Source: Methylococcales bacterium
Lineage (GTDB): Bacteria; Pseudomonadota; Gammaproteobacteria; Methylococcales; Methylomonadaceae
Length of the DNA: 64,000 bases
Reading direction: 5' to 3'
Assembly: GCA_030693155.1 (NCBI GenBank)
Contig: JAUYBJ010000204.1
Span: forward strand, 1 to 64,000
Below the pieces are notes generated by a model. The model did not search any database. It worked only from the letters and a program-made list of their open reading frames with translations, and was not told where the DNA came from. Made by a program: the position numbers and the translations under genes. Of the stretch, positions 7,896 to 16,752 are shown piece by piece (the stretch's first letter is position 1; every line of letters starts with the position of its first letter).

Positions 7896-8052
7896 AAAAA
7901 TAGTCCACGAAAAACACGAAAGGCACGAAAAAATTCAGTACTTTTATAAAGTAAGTGGATGGAGTTAACACCTAGGTTTGTACTCCTGTGTATTAACATC
8001 GAAAACTACTAACAATTCAACTTTTCGTGTTTTTCGTGCCTTTCGTGGACAA
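7896..8052. repeat. Inverted-repeat element with GTCCACGAAAAACACGAAA ends
   Basis: The 5' arm (TAGTCCACGAAAAACACGAAAGG, from about 7901) and the 3' arm (CTTTCGTGGACAA, ending near 8051) are long complementary ends around an inner region of about 90 bp without a gene. The same ends occur at 12489-12609, 19297-19463 and 48619-48946. It fills the gap between clpX and the Grx-BolA gene. Confidence 0.8.
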
Positions 8053-9324
8053 TTATTCACCTGCTTGTTGCCTACGCGCTTCCGCGTCTTTATAAAGCAA
8101 ATCCACATCACCGCCGCGTACGGTTTCTGCGGTCACCGTACACTGCTCAATGTCCTCACGCGACGGTATGTCAAACATGGTTTTGCGTAATAAATGTTCC
8201 AGTATGCTGCGTAAACCGCGCGCGCCTGTTTCGCGCTCGATGGCTTTTTGGGCAATTTCTATCAGTGCATCATGGTCAAAATTCAGCATCACGCCGTCAT
8301 AGGCAAACAGTTGTTGATATTGTTTCACCAGCGCGTTTTTCGGCTCGGTTAATATCTGAATTAGCGATTCAACGTCCAATGGTTCTAAAGGCGCGAGAAT
8401 AGGAAAGCGTCCGATAAATTCAGGAATCAAGCCGAATTTGCGTAAATCGCTGGGTTGCGTGGCGTTTAACATGGCTTCTAAAGACGGTTTGTCAGGGGTG
8501 TTGCGCTCTGCATGAAAACCAATTGAGGTATTGGTTGGTACTAAACGTTTTTCAACATATTTTTCTAAACCAGGGAAAGAGCCGCCTGCGATAAATAAAA
8601 TATTGCGCGTATCCATGATGGTTTCGCCGTCCTTATTGCGTGGCCCTTTGGCGGATACTTTGACTTGTGAACCTTCTACCAACCGTAACAATGCTTGTTG
8701 TACGCCTTCGCCTGAAACATCGCGCGTGCCTGTTTGTTGTTCGGGACTACGCGCGATTTTATCCACTTCGTCTAAATAAACGATGCCCCATTCCGCTTTG
8801 GAAATATTGCCTTCTGCGACATCCAGCAAGCGCACTAAAATATTTTCCACGTCATCGCCGACATAACCCGCCTGCGTTAAGGTCGTGGCATCGGCAACCA
8901 CAAACGGAACACCGACCACTTTGGCAAGCGTACTGGCTAACAAGGTTTTGCCCGTTCCCGATGGGCCGATTAATAAAATATTGGATTTACCGATTTCAAT
9001 ATCATGATCGAATTCGCCTAAGCCCGCGTCGCCGCTTTCATGTTTCAGGCGTTTGTAGTGATTATATACCGCCACCGACAGAATTTCTTTCGCCAGATGC
9101 TGACCGATGATGTATTGATCCAAATGCGCCTTGATTTTTGCAGGTTTGGGCAACGCGCCCTGCATATCGACCAGTTCTTTTTTCTTGCTCCAACTGGTCA
9201 CTACCTGACTGGCAAGCAGTACGCAGGCTTCACAAATATAACCTTCCGCACCCGCAATTAAAGGCACACTAGCCGATTGGGGGATGCCGCAAAAAGAGCA
9301 GTGTTTGCTGTCGTTAGTCGTCAT
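8053..9324 (-). CDS. clpX: nif-associated ClpX-type AAA+ unfoldase
   Basis: A full ClpX: N-terminal zinc-binding domain (C9, C12, C31, C34), Walker A GPSGTGKT (residues 120-127), Walker [21 protein letters not shown] pore-loop region, and IGRFPI sensor region. The ClpP-docking IGF motif is present ([10 protein letters not shown]). ClpX unfolds substrates for ClpP. In A. vinelandii a second ClpX encoded beside nifM is reported to control NifB and NifEN levels. Position right after nifM and no clpP or lon nearby argue that this is the same nif-specific paralogue and not the housekeeping copy, which would normally sit with clpP. It starts 27 bp after the nifM stop. Confidence 0.92.
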   Translation of the reverse strand: MTTNDSKHCSFCGIPQSASVPLIAGAEGYICEACVLLASQVVTSWSKKKELVDMQGALPKPAKIKAHLDQYIIGQHLAKEILSVAVYNHYKRLKHESGDAGLGEFDHDIEIGKSNILLIGPSGTGKTLLASTLAKVVGVPFVVADATTLTQAGYVGDDVENILVRLLDVAEGNISKAEWGIVYLDEVDKIARSPEQQTGTRDVSGEGVQQALLRLVEGSQVKVSAKGPRNKDGETIMDTRNILFIAGGSFPGLEKYVEKRLVPTNTSIGFHAERNTPDKPSLEAMLNATQPSDLRKFGLIPEFIGRFPILAPLEPLDVESLIQILTEPKNALVKQYQQLFAYDGVMLNFDHDALIEIAQKAIERETGARGLRSILEHLLRKTMFDIPSREDIEQCTVTAETVRGGDVDLLYKDAEARRQQAGE

Positions 9325-9351
9325 GAGAACCGTCCGTTATTTAGGTAAATG

Positions 9352-10179
9352 TTATTCTTTAGGCAAACCCGCTAACCACTCGCGGATACAGTTTTGTCTG
9401 GTGCGTTCTTCCATTAACGCACGGATTTTTGGGGTGGCTTTGGCGAGTGACAGAGTTTCGGCTTTGTGTATCTGTTTGCAGAGCAAAATATGCAAGCCAA
9501 TTTCTGATTCAACGACCGCGCTGATGTCGCCCGTTTTCAGGGTGAACAACACGGCATCCAGTTCAGGATACAACGTGCCACGCGGTACGATACCCAATTC
9601 ACCGCCTTGTAATGCGGTTGGGCATTCGGAATGTCGTAATGCCAAATCGGAAAATTTATAGGGTTTTTTCAGCAGTTTAGCGTGTAGTTCATTGGCTCTT
9701 TGCAAGGCCGCCTCACGGGTATTTTCCGCATAGTCGGCGTTGATGCTGATAAAAATATGACTCACGCTGCGCCGTTCGGGAACAGCAAATTTTTCGTGGC
9801 GTAAGTGGTAATACAGCCCGATGTCCACGTCATTAATACTCGGCGCACGACTGCCAACCCGATCCAGTACCGCATTGACTTTGCACTGCCGCGCCAACGC
9901 ACTGCGTAAGCTGGTTTCGTCCAGCGCATTTTTCGCCAACTCGGCTAAAAAATGGCTGTCATCATCGTAACGCGCTTGAATTTCTGCGTAAGCGTGTGCG
10001 ATTTCTTCGTCGCTGATAATCACGCCTGTGGCTTCAAGCGCATTTAACACGCGGTTTTCAATCACTAATTCATTACGCGCTTGTTTTTGCACTTGTTGTA
10101 ATTCAGCGTCGCCCAATTCGGTGGGTGCTTTTTTAAACAGCCCTAAGGCGGCTCTGAGCAAAATATAGGGTTCACTCAT
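9352..10179 (-). CDS. nifM: NifM, peptidyl-prolyl isomerase-like nitrogenase maturation protein
   Basis: NifM is needed for folding and activity of the Fe protein NifH. The C-terminal half (about residues 130-245) is a parvulin/PpiC domain (RRSVSHIFISI, FSDLALRHSECPTALQGGEL, GIVPRGTLYPELD). The N-terminal helical part begins YILLRAALGLFKKAPTELGD, as in NifM of other gammaproteobacteria. No signal peptide, as expected for a cytoplasmic protein. Its ATG overlaps the nifZ stop by 4 bp, so translation is coupled. clpX follows. Confidence 0.93.
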   Translation of the reverse strand: MSEPYILLRAALGLFKKAPTELGDAELQQVQKQARNELVIENRVLNALEATGVIISDEEIAHAYAEIQARYDDDSHFLAELAKNALDETSLRSALARQCKVNAVLDRVGSRAPSINDVDIGLYYHLRHEKFAVPERRSVSHIFISINADYAENTREAALQRANELHAKLLKKPYKFSDLALRHSECPTALQGGELGIVPRGTLYPELDAVLFTLKTGDISAVVESEIGLHILLCKQIHKAETLSLAKATPKIRALMEERTRQNCIREWLAGLPKE

Positions 10180-10655
10180 GACTCTGGCTCGGTAAAAGTG
10201 TCTGGATTAGCTGGATTTAATGCAGGTTCTGGCACTTGAAATACGCGATCTCTAAATAAAACGTGATACAACACAGGTTCGGTGTCGCGGATAACTTTGA
10301 CTATTTCGCCTTGGGTGTCTTGCGGCACTAAAATGTTACCTTGTACGCCAAGATTAATTGCACAGCGCACTTGATCGCGAAATTCAAAGCGACTCGGTTG
10401 CCAAGGTTCATCCAGCCCCAATAATTCTTCTAAACGACAACCGACCATGCGCCCGTGTTGCAGAAAATGCACGGTAAAAATAACCTGATCTTGTAAAAAT
10501 GTCCCGACTTCGACGACGTTGCCGACACTGCCACGGCGTATTAATAACTCACCCACATCCATCCCTGGATAAGTACCGTCGTTGCGAATGTTGCGGGTGA
10601 CGCGCACGTCTTCGCCAAATTCAAAACGACCTTCGTCAAAGCGTTCGGGTTTCAT
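10176..10655 (-). CDS. nifZ: NifZ nitrogenase maturation protein
   Basis: NifZ assists P-cluster formation in the MoFe protein. The sequence carries the family core FEFGEDVRVTRNIRNDGTYP, GELLIRRGSVGNVVEVGTFL and QDQVIFTVHFL, repeated in weaker form in the second half (FRDQVRCAINLGVQGNILVP). 159 aa matches the normal size. Overlaps nifW upstream and nifM downstream by 4 bp each, giving a translationally coupled nifWZM unit. A shorter NifZ-like protein is encoded on the other strand at 16789. Confidence 0.95.
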   Translation of the reverse strand: MKPERFDEGRFEFGEDVRVTRNIRNDGTYPGMDVGELLIRRGSVGNVVEVGTFLQDQVIFTVHFLQHGRMVGCRLEELLGLDEPWQPSRFEFRDQVRCAINLGVQGNILVPQDTQGEIVKVIRDTEPVLYHVLFRDRVFQVPEPALNPANPDTFTEPES

Positions 10656-10972
10656 AACTTGATATCAGTTAAAGGCACAAAAGCGGTTTCAGGTTCGCCT
10701 ATGCCCATGTTAAACACTTTAAATACTTTTTCGGTTTGCGCATCGGATTCGACAAAATCCTGATACGCCCGTTCCAGCAGTTTGGTGTACACCGCGCGTT
10801 TTGCCTGTTCGTCTTCTGGCATGGTGTCAGAGGCTTGCAGCAAATAATCATGAAAGCGTTGCAGGATGTGCAAACGATTAACATGGACTACGCTGGGTTC
10901 ATAAGGAACAGCGAAGTATTGCAAAAAGTCTTCGGCGGATTCCATATCATCTAAATCGTCTTCAAAACTCAT
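10652..10972 (-). CDS. nifW: NifW, nitrogenase-stabilising protein
   Basis: NifW associates with the MoFe protein during maturation and protects it from oxygen. The 106-residue sequence has the family layout: acidic helical start (DDLDDMESAEDFLQYFAVPY, then PSVVHVNRLHILQRFHDYL) and the closing region FKVFNMGIGEPETAFVPL. Size is normal. It is the first gene of the coupled nifWZM unit and is preceded by a tiny membrane-protein gene. Confidence 0.94.
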   Translation of the reverse strand: MSFEDDLDDMESAEDFLQYFAVPYEPSVVHVNRLHILQRFHDYLLQASDTMPEDEQAKRAVYTKLLERAYQDFVESDAQTEKVFKVFNMGIGEPETAFVPLTDIKL

Positions 10973-10988
10973 GGGTTTTCTCCAGTAT

Positions 10989-11099
10989 TTACAAAGGGCC
11001 GATGGCAGAAGAATCCTGCACCGTTAAATAAACAACCAGCACAACGAATAGTAACGCGGCCGCTATTGCCAGAATAGAATCAGTTTTTTCTTTTAACAT
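10989..11099 (-). CDS. 36-aa single-pass membrane protein in the nif block
   Basis: A short frame starting at the ATG at 11099 encodes 36 residues: a charged start (MLKEKTDSI), one clear transmembrane helix (LAIAAALLFVVLVVYL) and a short tail ending SSAIGPL. A GAGAG ribosome site precedes the ATG by about 8 nt. It sits 17 bp before nifW in the same direction, within a tight operon. I do not recognise it; its shape suggests a small membrane anchor or regulator. Confidence 0.6.
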   Translation of the reverse strand: MLKEKTDSILAIAAALLFVVLVVYLTVQDSSAIGPL

Positions 11100-11130
11100 G
11101 ATATTGCTCTCGGTTTTTTAAAATATTTTT

Positions 11131-11204
11131 TGTCTAGTTGTCTAGTTGTCTAGTTCCCATGCTCTGCGTGGGAATTCATTCGCGCAGTGCGGATAAATCC
11201 GCAC
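11131..11204. repeat. Short tandem repeat (GTCTAGTT x3) and CCCACGC-family inverted repeat
   Basis: GTCTAGTT is repeated three times (about 11132-11155), running into a copy of the TTCCCA-GCTCTGCGTGGGAATTC repeat family seen also at 15169 and 24364, then a small GTGCGGATAAATCCGCAC hairpin. It separates the TPR-like gene from the small membrane-protein gene. Confidence 0.65.
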
Positions 11205-11693
11205 CTACAAATTTTTCAGTAAATCCATTAACGCCTGCGCTCCAATACGATTCTTACTATCCAGACTGATTAATTTTTCAAAAATCTGCTCACTCAGTTC
11301 TAATCTGTGCAAACGCATATTCAAAAAACCAACCGCTTTAAGGGTAAATAAATACAACCGCACTTCGGTTAAATTGGGCGTGCTGTCTAAATGCTGTTGC
11401 TGTAAATCCTGCCAGTGTTCGGGAAAATCAATGCTGGCTCTTATGACCGCCAACGCTTTATAGGTTGCTGATAACGCATCTTCCAAGCGGTGCTGGTAAT
11501 AATAAAAACGGTTTAATGCGACTAACACATTCAGCGATTCTGGCGCGAGAAAATAGGCGCGTAATAGCGGAAATTCGGCATTACCGTTGCTGTAATCTTC
11601 AGCGGCTTGGGCAATTAATTCTTTTACGCCCGCCACATCGGCTTGTTCAAAATACAAACCTTCCGCTTCAAAATCTAATAAATCCATACTCAT
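11205..11693 (-). CDS. TPR-like helical protein of the nif block
   Basis: A 162-residue all-helical protein with tetratricopeptide-like spacing (LLRAYFLAPESLNVLVALNR, FYYYQHRLEDALSATYKAL, LKAVGFLNMRLHRLELSEQI, FEKLISLDS). TPR folds usually mediate protein-protein contacts. No signal peptide or membrane segment. Its ATG directly abuts the cysE stop (TAAATG), so the two are coupled. Similar small TPR-like proteins occur beside nifW in other diazotrophs; a scaffold role in nitrogenase assembly is only inference. Confidence 0.75.
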   Translation of the reverse strand: MSMDLLDFEAEGLYFEQADVAGVKELIAQAAEDYSNGNAEFPLLRAYFLAPESLNVLVALNRFYYYQHRLEDALSATYKALAVIRASIDFPEHWQDLQQQHLDSTPNLTEVRLYLFTLKAVGFLNMRLHRLELSEQIFEKLISLDSKNRIGAQALMDLLKNL

Positions 11694-12464
11694 TTATATC
11701 GCCGCCGTGTTGGTTGCTTTACTGCCGCACAAGGTTTCTGCATCGCAAGCGCCACAGGATTCTTCATGCTTGTTTGCCGCCTGATTAGCTTCTAATTCAT
11801 CAATGCGTTCTAACAAACACGCAATGGCTTTGCCGACAGGATCGGGAATTTCATGATGATTTAAGTTAATACCTGAGGGGTGCTGTATCTGTGTGCCTTT
11901 GCTTTGAATAATACGACCGGGAATACCGACTACGGTGCAGCACGGCGGTACGTCTTTCACCACCACTGAATTTGCACCGACGCGGACGTTATTCCCCAAA
12001 GTAATCGGCCCTAAAATTTTTGCCCCCGCACCGACTAAGACGTTATCGCCCAGTGTCGGATGACGTTTAACTTTATGCCACGTTGTGCCGCCCAAGGTGA
12101 CACCGTGATACAGCGTGACATCGTTGCCTATTTCGGCGGTTTCACCAATCACCACGCCTAGCGCGTGGTCGATAAATAATCGCCGTCCGATAATGGCGGC
12201 GGGGTGTATATCAACAGAGGTCATCCATTTAGTGAATGCCGACAGTATGCGGGCAGTCAGTTTCCAATCGGCTTTCCATAAGCGATGACTCAGCCGATGC
12301 AGCAACAAGGCATGAACCCCCGAATAGGTCAGTAAAATTTCCAATACGCTACGCGCGGCAGGGTCACGCGCAAACACACAATGCACATCTTCATGCCATT
12401 GCGCGAACAGCGATTGTGATGCAGGTATCTGACGTAAGGCATCGTTGGGCATGACCATAACCAT
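11694..12464 (-). CDS. cysE: Serine O-acetyltransferase, nif-associated
   Basis: Catalyses acetyl-CoA + L-serine to O-acetylserine, the committed step to cysteine; nif-linked copies (nifP/cysE1) boost cysteine for Fe-S cluster assembly. The C-terminal left-handed beta-helix is clear ([60 protein letters not shown]). A Cys-containing tail ([12 protein letters not shown]) is unusual. The frame stays open to 12578, but those extra codons come from a palindromic repeat. The ATG at 12464 has a GGAG site 8 nt upstream and starts [16 protein letters not shown], so I choose it (256 aa). Confidence 0.92.
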   Translation of the reverse strand: MVMVMPNDALRQIPASQSLFAQWHEDVHCVFARDPAARSVLEILLTYSGVHALLLHRLSHRLWKADWKLTARILSAFTKWMTSVDIHPAAIIGRRLFIDHALGVVIGETAEIGNDVTLYHGVTLGGTTWHKVKRHPTLGDNVLVGAGAKILGPITLGNNVRVGANSVVVKDVPPCCTVVGIPGRIIQSKGTQIQHPSGINLNHHEIPDPVGKAIACLLERIDELEANQAANKHEESCGACDAETLCGSKATNTAAI

Positions 12465-12488
12465 TGTGATAACTCCAAATAGGTTTTT

Positions 12489-12609
12489 GTCCACGAAAAG
12501 CATATATTGTTTTTGTGCGTGAAAGTAGGTGTGTGGGAGGGGCTTTAGCCCCGATGTCGAGGCTAAAGCCTCTCCCACAAGGTTTTTACTTTCGAGTCTT
12601 TCGTGGGCA
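12489..12609. repeat. Nested repeats: GTCCACGAAAAG element with GTGGGAGGGGCTTTAGCCCC hairpin inside
   Basis: Outer arms TTGTCCACGAAAAGC (about 12487) and CTTTCGTGGGCAA (ending near 12609) enclose a near-perfect hairpin at 12533-12578 (GTGGGAGGGGCTTTAGCCCC / GAGGCTAAAGCCTCTCCCAC). The inner hairpin also occurs at 48815-48860 and, degenerate, at 63964-64000. It separates the 44-aa gene from cysE. Confidence 0.8.
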
Positions 12610-12611
12610 AA

Positions 12612-12746
12612 CTAATTCAAACTCCAGCCATCGTTAACACCAGGACGAGATGGAATACAAAAAAATGACGCGGGATTTTCATCATTGGGTTCAGCAATGA
12701 CTGAATCTTCTTCGCGTTCTTTACTTTCATCGTTTACTTCGTTCAT
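12612..12746 (-). CDS. 44-aa acidic protein translationally coupled to nifV
   Basis: The ATG at 12746-12744 overlaps the nifV stop codon (ATGA), and the frame runs 44 codons to a TAG at 12612. The product is very acidic at the start ([20 protein letters not shown]) and ends with an aromatic, glycine-rich motif ([17 protein letters not shown]) that looks constrained. No membrane segment. The coupling to nifV strongly suggests real translation. I do not recognise a named family. Confidence 0.65.
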   Translation of the reverse strand: MNEVNDESKEREEDSVIAEPNDENPASFFCIPSRPGVNDGWSLN

Positions 12747-13879
12747 GACAACACCTCAAGATTTTGGTGAAAACGGTTTAAGTCTATGGCTAAGGGTGTG
12801 CGTTTAGTCGCGCTCACAAAGCCTCTGACCTGAGTTAATAACGCTTGTGCTTGACTGCGATTAACGGGAATACCTAATTGACGGTAGGCATGAATCACCC
12901 CTTGCGTACCCGAATGTTTGCCCAGCACTAATTGATGACTACGCCCAACTATCGCAGGATCTACACCTTGATAATTGTTGGGGTCTTTTAATAAACCATC
13001 GACATGAATACCCGCTTCATGACTGAACACGGATTTGCCGATTAAACTTTTACGACTGCCAATCGCATCACCCGACGCGCGGGCGACTTGTTCTGATAGG
13101 GCAGGGAACTGGTGTAAATTCACCCCAGTTTGCAGATTGTAAAGTTGCGTTAAACCGACCACGACTTCTTCTAATGCTGCGTTGCCCGCCCGTTCACCCA
13201 AGCCATTAACGGTGGTATTCACATGAGTTGCCCCAGCGACAGCGGCTGCAAGGGTGTTGGCAGTTGCCAGCCCTAAATCATCGTGGGCGTGCATTTCAAT
13301 ATCTAAATCGGTGGCGGAGCGAAGTGTTTGTATCGCGGCGAATACGCCGAACGGTTCACTGATACCGACGGTATCCGCGTAACGAATGCGACTTGCGCCT
13401 GCCGCTTGCGCGGTTTCGGCAATCGCTAAAATAAAATCCAAGTCTGCGCGTGACGCATCTTCCATACCCACACACACGGTTAAACCCAAGGCGCGGGCTT
13501 CCTGAACACAGGTGGTAATGGTGTTTAACACCCATTGCCTATCGCGTTTCAGTTTATGTTGGATGTGTTGATCGGACGCAGAAATCGACAAATCAATCAT
13601 ATCGACATTCAGCCCGATACACGCCGCCAAATCATCACGGCGCATTCTTGACCACACCAGCAACTTACTGGGCAGTTTTAACGCGGCAATGGCTTGAATT
13701 TCTTCACGCTCCACCGCGCCCATTGCAGGAATACCACACTCTAATTCAGGCACACCCAACGCTGCCAATTGCGTGGCAATGTCCAGCTTTTCTTCCAGAG
13801 TAAATGCAACACCCGCCGATTGTTCACCGTCGCGTAGGGTGGTGTCGTCAATAATAATGTGGCGGTTTTGGGTTTTCAT
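12743..13879 (-). CDS. nifV: Homocitrate synthase NifV
   Basis: NifV condenses acetyl-CoA and 2-oxoglutarate to R-homocitrate, the organic ligand of FeMo-co. The TIM-barrel signature [20 protein letters not shown] starts at residue 12; the metal-binding [12 protein letters not shown] motif and [10 protein letters not shown] are present; the C-terminal part ([20 protein letters not shown]) matches homocitrate synthases. 378 aa is normal, lacking the LeuA regulatory domain of isopropylmalate synthases. Lies downstream of nifS and overlaps a 44-aa gene. Confidence 0.96.
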   Translation of the reverse strand: MKTQNRHIIIDDTTLRDGEQSAGVAFTLEEKLDIATQLAALGVPELECGIPAMGAVEREEIQAIAALKLPSKLLVWSRMRRDDLAACIGLNVDMIDLSISASDQHIQHKLKRDRQWVLNTITTCVQEARALGLTVCVGMEDASRADLDFILAIAETAQAAGASRIRYADTVGISEPFGVFAAIQTLRSATDLDIEMHAHDDLGLATANTLAAAVAGATHVNTTVNGLGERAGNAALEEVVVGLTQLYNLQTGVNLHQFPALSEQVARASGDAIGSRKSLIGKSVFSHEAGIHVDGLLKDPNNYQGVDPAIVGRSHQLVLGKHSGTQGVIHAYRQLGIPVNRSQAQALLTQVRGFVSATKRTPLAIDLNRFHQNLEVLS

Positions 13880-13897
13880 ACATCACCGTGCGGTATA

Positions 13898-13928
13898 AAC
13901 CTGCGAGGTTTTTAAAACCTCGCAGGTT
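13898..13928. repeat. Palindromic repeat (A)ACCTGCGAGG family between nifS and nifV
   Basis: AACCTGCGAGG and CCTCGCAGGTT arms around a TTTTAAAA-like loop; same family as 4820, 7232, 21175. It occupies most of the 54-bp nifS-nifV gap. Confidence 0.85.
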
Positions 13929-13933
13929 TAGGA

Positions 13934-15142
13934 TTAAGAATAAGTCGGTGAAAACGCTTGTTCAGGATTCGCCACAGGGGCATCACCTGACCAATACGGC
14001 GATAATTTCCGCAAGGTAGCGGCAATACCGGGCATTACTTTCAACACTTCATCCACGTCTGCCATGCTGTTATAGCGCGAAAACGAAAAGCGTATCGTGC
14101 CGTGCGCGGCGGTGTAGGGAATATCCATCGCCTGCATAACATGAGACGGTTCTAATGAGCCTGAAGTACACGCCGAGCCGCTGGAAGCCGCAATGCCTGC
14201 TTTATTGAGCAACATCAAAATAGATTCGCCTTCAATGTATTCAAAGGCAATATCAGTGGTATTCGGTAAACGGTTGTTTAAATCGCCTGTCACAAAACTG
14301 TGTGGAACGGCTTCAATAATGCCGCGTTCCAATTTATCGCGCAGGGCTTTGACTTGGGTGTTTTCGTATTCAATGTGTTGCAACGCCAGTTCACAGGCTT
14401 TGCCCAAACCGACGATGGAAGCGGTGTTTTCAGTACCTGCACGACGACCGCGTTCTTGATGACCGCCGCGTAATAACGGGCGATAACGCACACCACGGCG
14501 CAGATATAACACGCCGATGCCTTTCGGGGCGTGCAGCTTATGCCCTGAAATCGACAACATATCAATTTTGGTATCTGCCAACATCATGGGAATTTTACCG
14601 ACTGCTTGTACCGCATCAGTGTGAAACATCACACCAGCGGCATTCGCCATGTCTGCCATTTCCACCACAGGGAAAATCGTGCCTGTTTCATTATTCGCCC
14701 ACATCACGGTCACTAAAGCGACATTTTCCGAGAGCATTTTTTGGTAGCTGTCTAAATTCAAGCGACCACATTTGTCCACGGGTAAACGGTGGATGGTGTA
14801 GCCTTCTTTTTCCAGTTGCACACACACGCCAAGAATTGCAGGATGCTCAACGGTGGTAGTGATAATTTCTTTACGATTCGGTTGGCATTTAATGGCGGAT
14901 AAAATCGCGGTAGTATTCGATTCTGTGCCACATGAGGTGAAAATAATTTCCGAATCATGCTCACAACCGATTAGGGCTTGCACTTGCCCACGCGCTTGCT
15001 TAATGCCCCGTGCTACGCCATCGGCGAATTTATGAATCGAAGACGGATTGCCATATTGTTCCAAGAAATAAGGAATCATGGCATCAACCACCGCGTGGTC
15101 TACTTTGGTGGTGGCGTTGTTATCTAAGTAAATGTCAGTCAT
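13934..15142 (-). CDS. nifS: Cysteine desulfurase NifS
   Basis: A PLP enzyme that releases sulfur from cysteine to build Fe-S clusters on NifU. The start (MTDIYLDNNATTKVD) is canonical, the PLP lysine is K202 in SGHKLHAPKG, and the persulfide-forming cysteine is C325 in SSGSACTSGSLEPSH, the same number as in A. vinelandii NifS. Full length at 402 aa. Followed by nifV and preceded by nifU with a repeat-filled gap. Confidence 0.97.
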   Translation of the reverse strand: MTDIYLDNNATTKVDHAVVDAMIPYFLEQYGNPSSIHKFADGVARGIKQARGQVQALIGCEHDSEIIFTSCGTESNTTAILSAIKCQPNRKEIITTTVEHPAILGVCVQLEKEGYTIHRLPVDKCGRLNLDSYQKMLSENVALVTVMWANNETGTIFPVVEMADMANAAGVMFHTDAVQAVGKIPMMLADTKIDMLSISGHKLHAPKGIGVLYLRRGVRYRPLLRGGHQERGRRAGTENTASIVGLGKACELALQHIEYENTQVKALRDKLERGIIEAVPHSFVTGDLNNRLPNTTDIAFEYIEGESILMLLNKAGIAASSGSACTSGSLEPSHVMQAMDIPYTAAHGTIRFSFSRYNSMADVDEVLKVMPGIAATLRKLSPYWSGDAPVANPEQAFSPTYS

Positions 15143-15166
15143 GACTCACTCCTTACGGGTTTATCT

Positions 15167-15234
15167 AGTTCCCACGCGCTGCGTGGGAATTCATAGTGAC
15201 CGCGTTACACAACGCGGCGCGTGGGAACGAGAAA
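15167..15234. repeat. TTCCCACGC...GCGTGGGAA inverted repeats between nifU and nifS
   Basis: TTCCCACGCGCTGCGTGGGAA is itself a hairpin; a second half (CGCGGCGCGTGGGAACGAGA) faces it about 35 bp away around a CGCGTTACACAACGCG hairpin. Relatives lie at 3264-3290, 11155, 24364-24461 and 44082-44110. Confidence 0.75.
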
Positions 15235-16143
15235 TTACGCCATTTCAATATTGACCAATTTCTTCATTTCCGAAGCAGGCACAACTTTTATAAATTCGCC
15301 CATCACTTCCATCAATCTTTGTTGAATCCCTGCAATCGTCATTGCCGCCATGCTGCAACCATTACACGCCCCAGTCATATTGACATAAGCAGTGTTACCG
15401 ATGACTTCCACCAACTCGGCATCACCACCATCAGCCATCAGGGCAGGGCGTAGCGATTCCAATACTTCTTCAATTTTTTTGATGCGTTGCAAATTGGTTA
15501 ATGGCGTTTTGACGGCGGCAACAGTTTCCACTGGTTTTTTCACAGGGGCGGCAGCGGCATCAAATTTCTCGCCTTTTTCTGCCAACACTTTTTCTAAAAT
15601 CGCTTCAATGTCTTCATGACAGGCTGCACAACCGCCGCCCGCTTTGGTGAAGTTGGTGACATCTTCCACGGTGCGCAATTTATTTGCCCACACCATTTCT
15701 TCAATCATCACTGCATCAATCGCAAAACATTTGCAGATTAACGCGCCTTCTTCGTGATCGTCGCGCCATTCTTCGCCGCGATAATTGGCAATTGCCGCTT
15801 GTAAGGCTTCGCGTCCCATGACGGAGCAGTGCATTTTTTCGGGTGGTAAACCTTCCAAATGGTCGGCAATGTCTTGGTTGGTGACTTGTAAGGCTTCATC
15901 CAAGGTCATGCCTTTGATGATTTCGGTTAAGACCGAAGAAGAGGCAATCGCAGAACCACAACCAAAAGTTTGAAAGCCTGCTTCTAAAATAATTTCGCTC
16001 TCGTCATCAACTTTTAATGTTAAACGTAGAGCATCTCCACAACTGATAGATCCGACTTCGCCTGTGGCATTGGCATCCACCACTGCTCCCGCGTTTTTCG
16101 GGTTGAAAAAATGTTCTTTAACTTTATCTGAATAATCCCACAT
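15235..16143 (-). CDS. nifU: Fe-S cluster scaffold NifU
   Basis: A three-domain scaffold for nitrogenase Fe-S clusters. The N-terminal IscU-like domain has cysteines C35, C62 and C106. The central BFD-like [2Fe-2S] domain has ICKCFA (C136, C138) and [10 protein letters not shown] (C171, C174). The C-terminal Nfu domain has [10 protein letters not shown] (C259, C262). 302 aa and full domain set match A. vinelandii NifU. Between nif-iscA and nifS; an inverted-repeat element fills the gap upstream. Confidence 0.97.
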   Translation of the reverse strand: MWDYSDKVKEHFFNPKNAGAVVDANATGEVGSISCGDALRLTLKVDDESEIILEAGFQTFGCGSAIASSSVLTEIIKGMTLDEALQVTNQDIADHLEGLPPEKMHCSVMGREALQAAIANYRGEEWRDDHEEGALICKCFAIDAVMIEEMVWANKLRTVEDVTNFTKAGGGCAACHEDIEAILEKVLAEKGEKFDAAAAPVKKPVETVAAVKTPLTNLQRIKKIEEVLESLRPALMADGGDAELVEVIGNTAYVNMTGACNGCSMAAMTIAGIQQRLMEVMGEFIKVVPASEMKKLVNIEMA

Positions 16144-16160
16144 GGTTTAATCCTCGTATT

Positions 16161-16245
16161 TCGTAGGTTGGGTTGCCGCCTTTTGGGTAACCCAACATTT
16201 TTTGGTATTTGTTGGGTTGCGAAAGAGTCGCAACCCAACCTACAT
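16161..16245. repeat. GTAGGTTGGGTTGC double-hairpin repeat between iscA and nifU
   Basis: GTAGGTTGGGTT (16163) pairs with AACCCAACCTAC (ending 16243), and each half forms its own hairpin (GGGTTGCCGCCTTTTGGGTAACCC and GTTGGGTTGCGAAAGAGTCGC). A related half occurs at about 41385-41421. Confidence 0.75.
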
Positions 16246-16608
16246 TTAATGGGGTGTGCAAGTTTTAGCGTCGCCGCCGTTTTCACTGGTGGTAAACGAT
16301 GTGCCGCACGCACAACTTTTGATTGCGTTTGGATTGGTAAACTTAAATCCTGAGCCTTCGATGCTGTCGATAAAATCGACTGACATACCGTCCAGTGCTG
16401 GCAAACTGCTTGCCGCGATAAATACTTGTACAGTGCCGCAATCAATCACGGTGTCGTCTGCGCTTTTAACGGCTTCCAGCTTTAAACCGTATTGCAGACC
16501 TGAACAGCCACCGTCGGTGACTTCGATACGCAAACCCGCTGCGGGCATTTCTGAATTGGCAATAAAGCGACCAACTGCGCTGATTGCTTTGTCTGTTAAG
16601 GTAATCAT
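16246..16608 (-). CDS. iscA: nif-associated A-type Fe-S carrier IscA
   Basis: A HesB/IscA family carrier, the first gene of the leftward iscA-nifUSV unit. The three ligand cysteines are at canonical positions: C35 (GGCSGLQY), C99 and C101 (KSCACG). The 120-residue length includes a short C-terminal extension (TTSENGGDAKTCTPH) with an extra cysteine. Start ATG at 16608 follows a CAGGAGAGTT site. Expressed from the sigma-54 promoter at 16654-16669. Confidence 0.94.
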   Translation of the reverse strand: MITLTDKAISAVGRFIANSEMPAAGLRIEVTDGGCSGLQYGLKLEAVKSADDTVIDCGTVQVFIAASSLPALDGMSVDFIDSIEGSGFKFTNPNAIKSCACGTSFTTSENGGDAKTCTPH

Positions 16609-16653
16609 TAGTAACTCTCCTGAAGAGTGGCATTGTTCTTGTTAATACTTATA

Positions 16654-16669
16654 GCAACCTGTATGCCAG
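16654..16669 (-). promoter_or_regulatory. Sigma-54 promoter of the iscA-nifUSV unit
   Basis: Read on the minus strand the site is TGGCATACAGGTTGCT, with GG and GC at exactly the -24/-12 spacing of sigma-54 promoters. It lies about 50 bp upstream of the iscA start. A TGT-N10-ACA activator site is about 90 bp further upstream. Confidence 0.8.
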
Positions 16670-16752
16670 TTTAATAACACCTTGTTTTATAGGCATTAAC
16701 GGGCAACAGACGACCAACAATCTACTTTATGTACACACGAACAACAACGTTT

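Noticed and set aside
7896-8052. CRISPR-like array because of repeated CACGAAA units
   Set aside because: Only two inverted arms are present, with no regular direct repeats, spacers or cas genes.
8667-9110. 147-codon plus-strand frame inside clpX
   Set aside because: It is a shadow of the conserved clpX gene on the other strand and looks unlike a protein.
12465-12578. N-terminal extension of the serine acetyltransferase frame
   Set aside because: These codons come from the GTGGGAGGGGCTTTAGCCCC palindrome and flanking repeat; a well-placed ribosome site supports the ATG at 12464.
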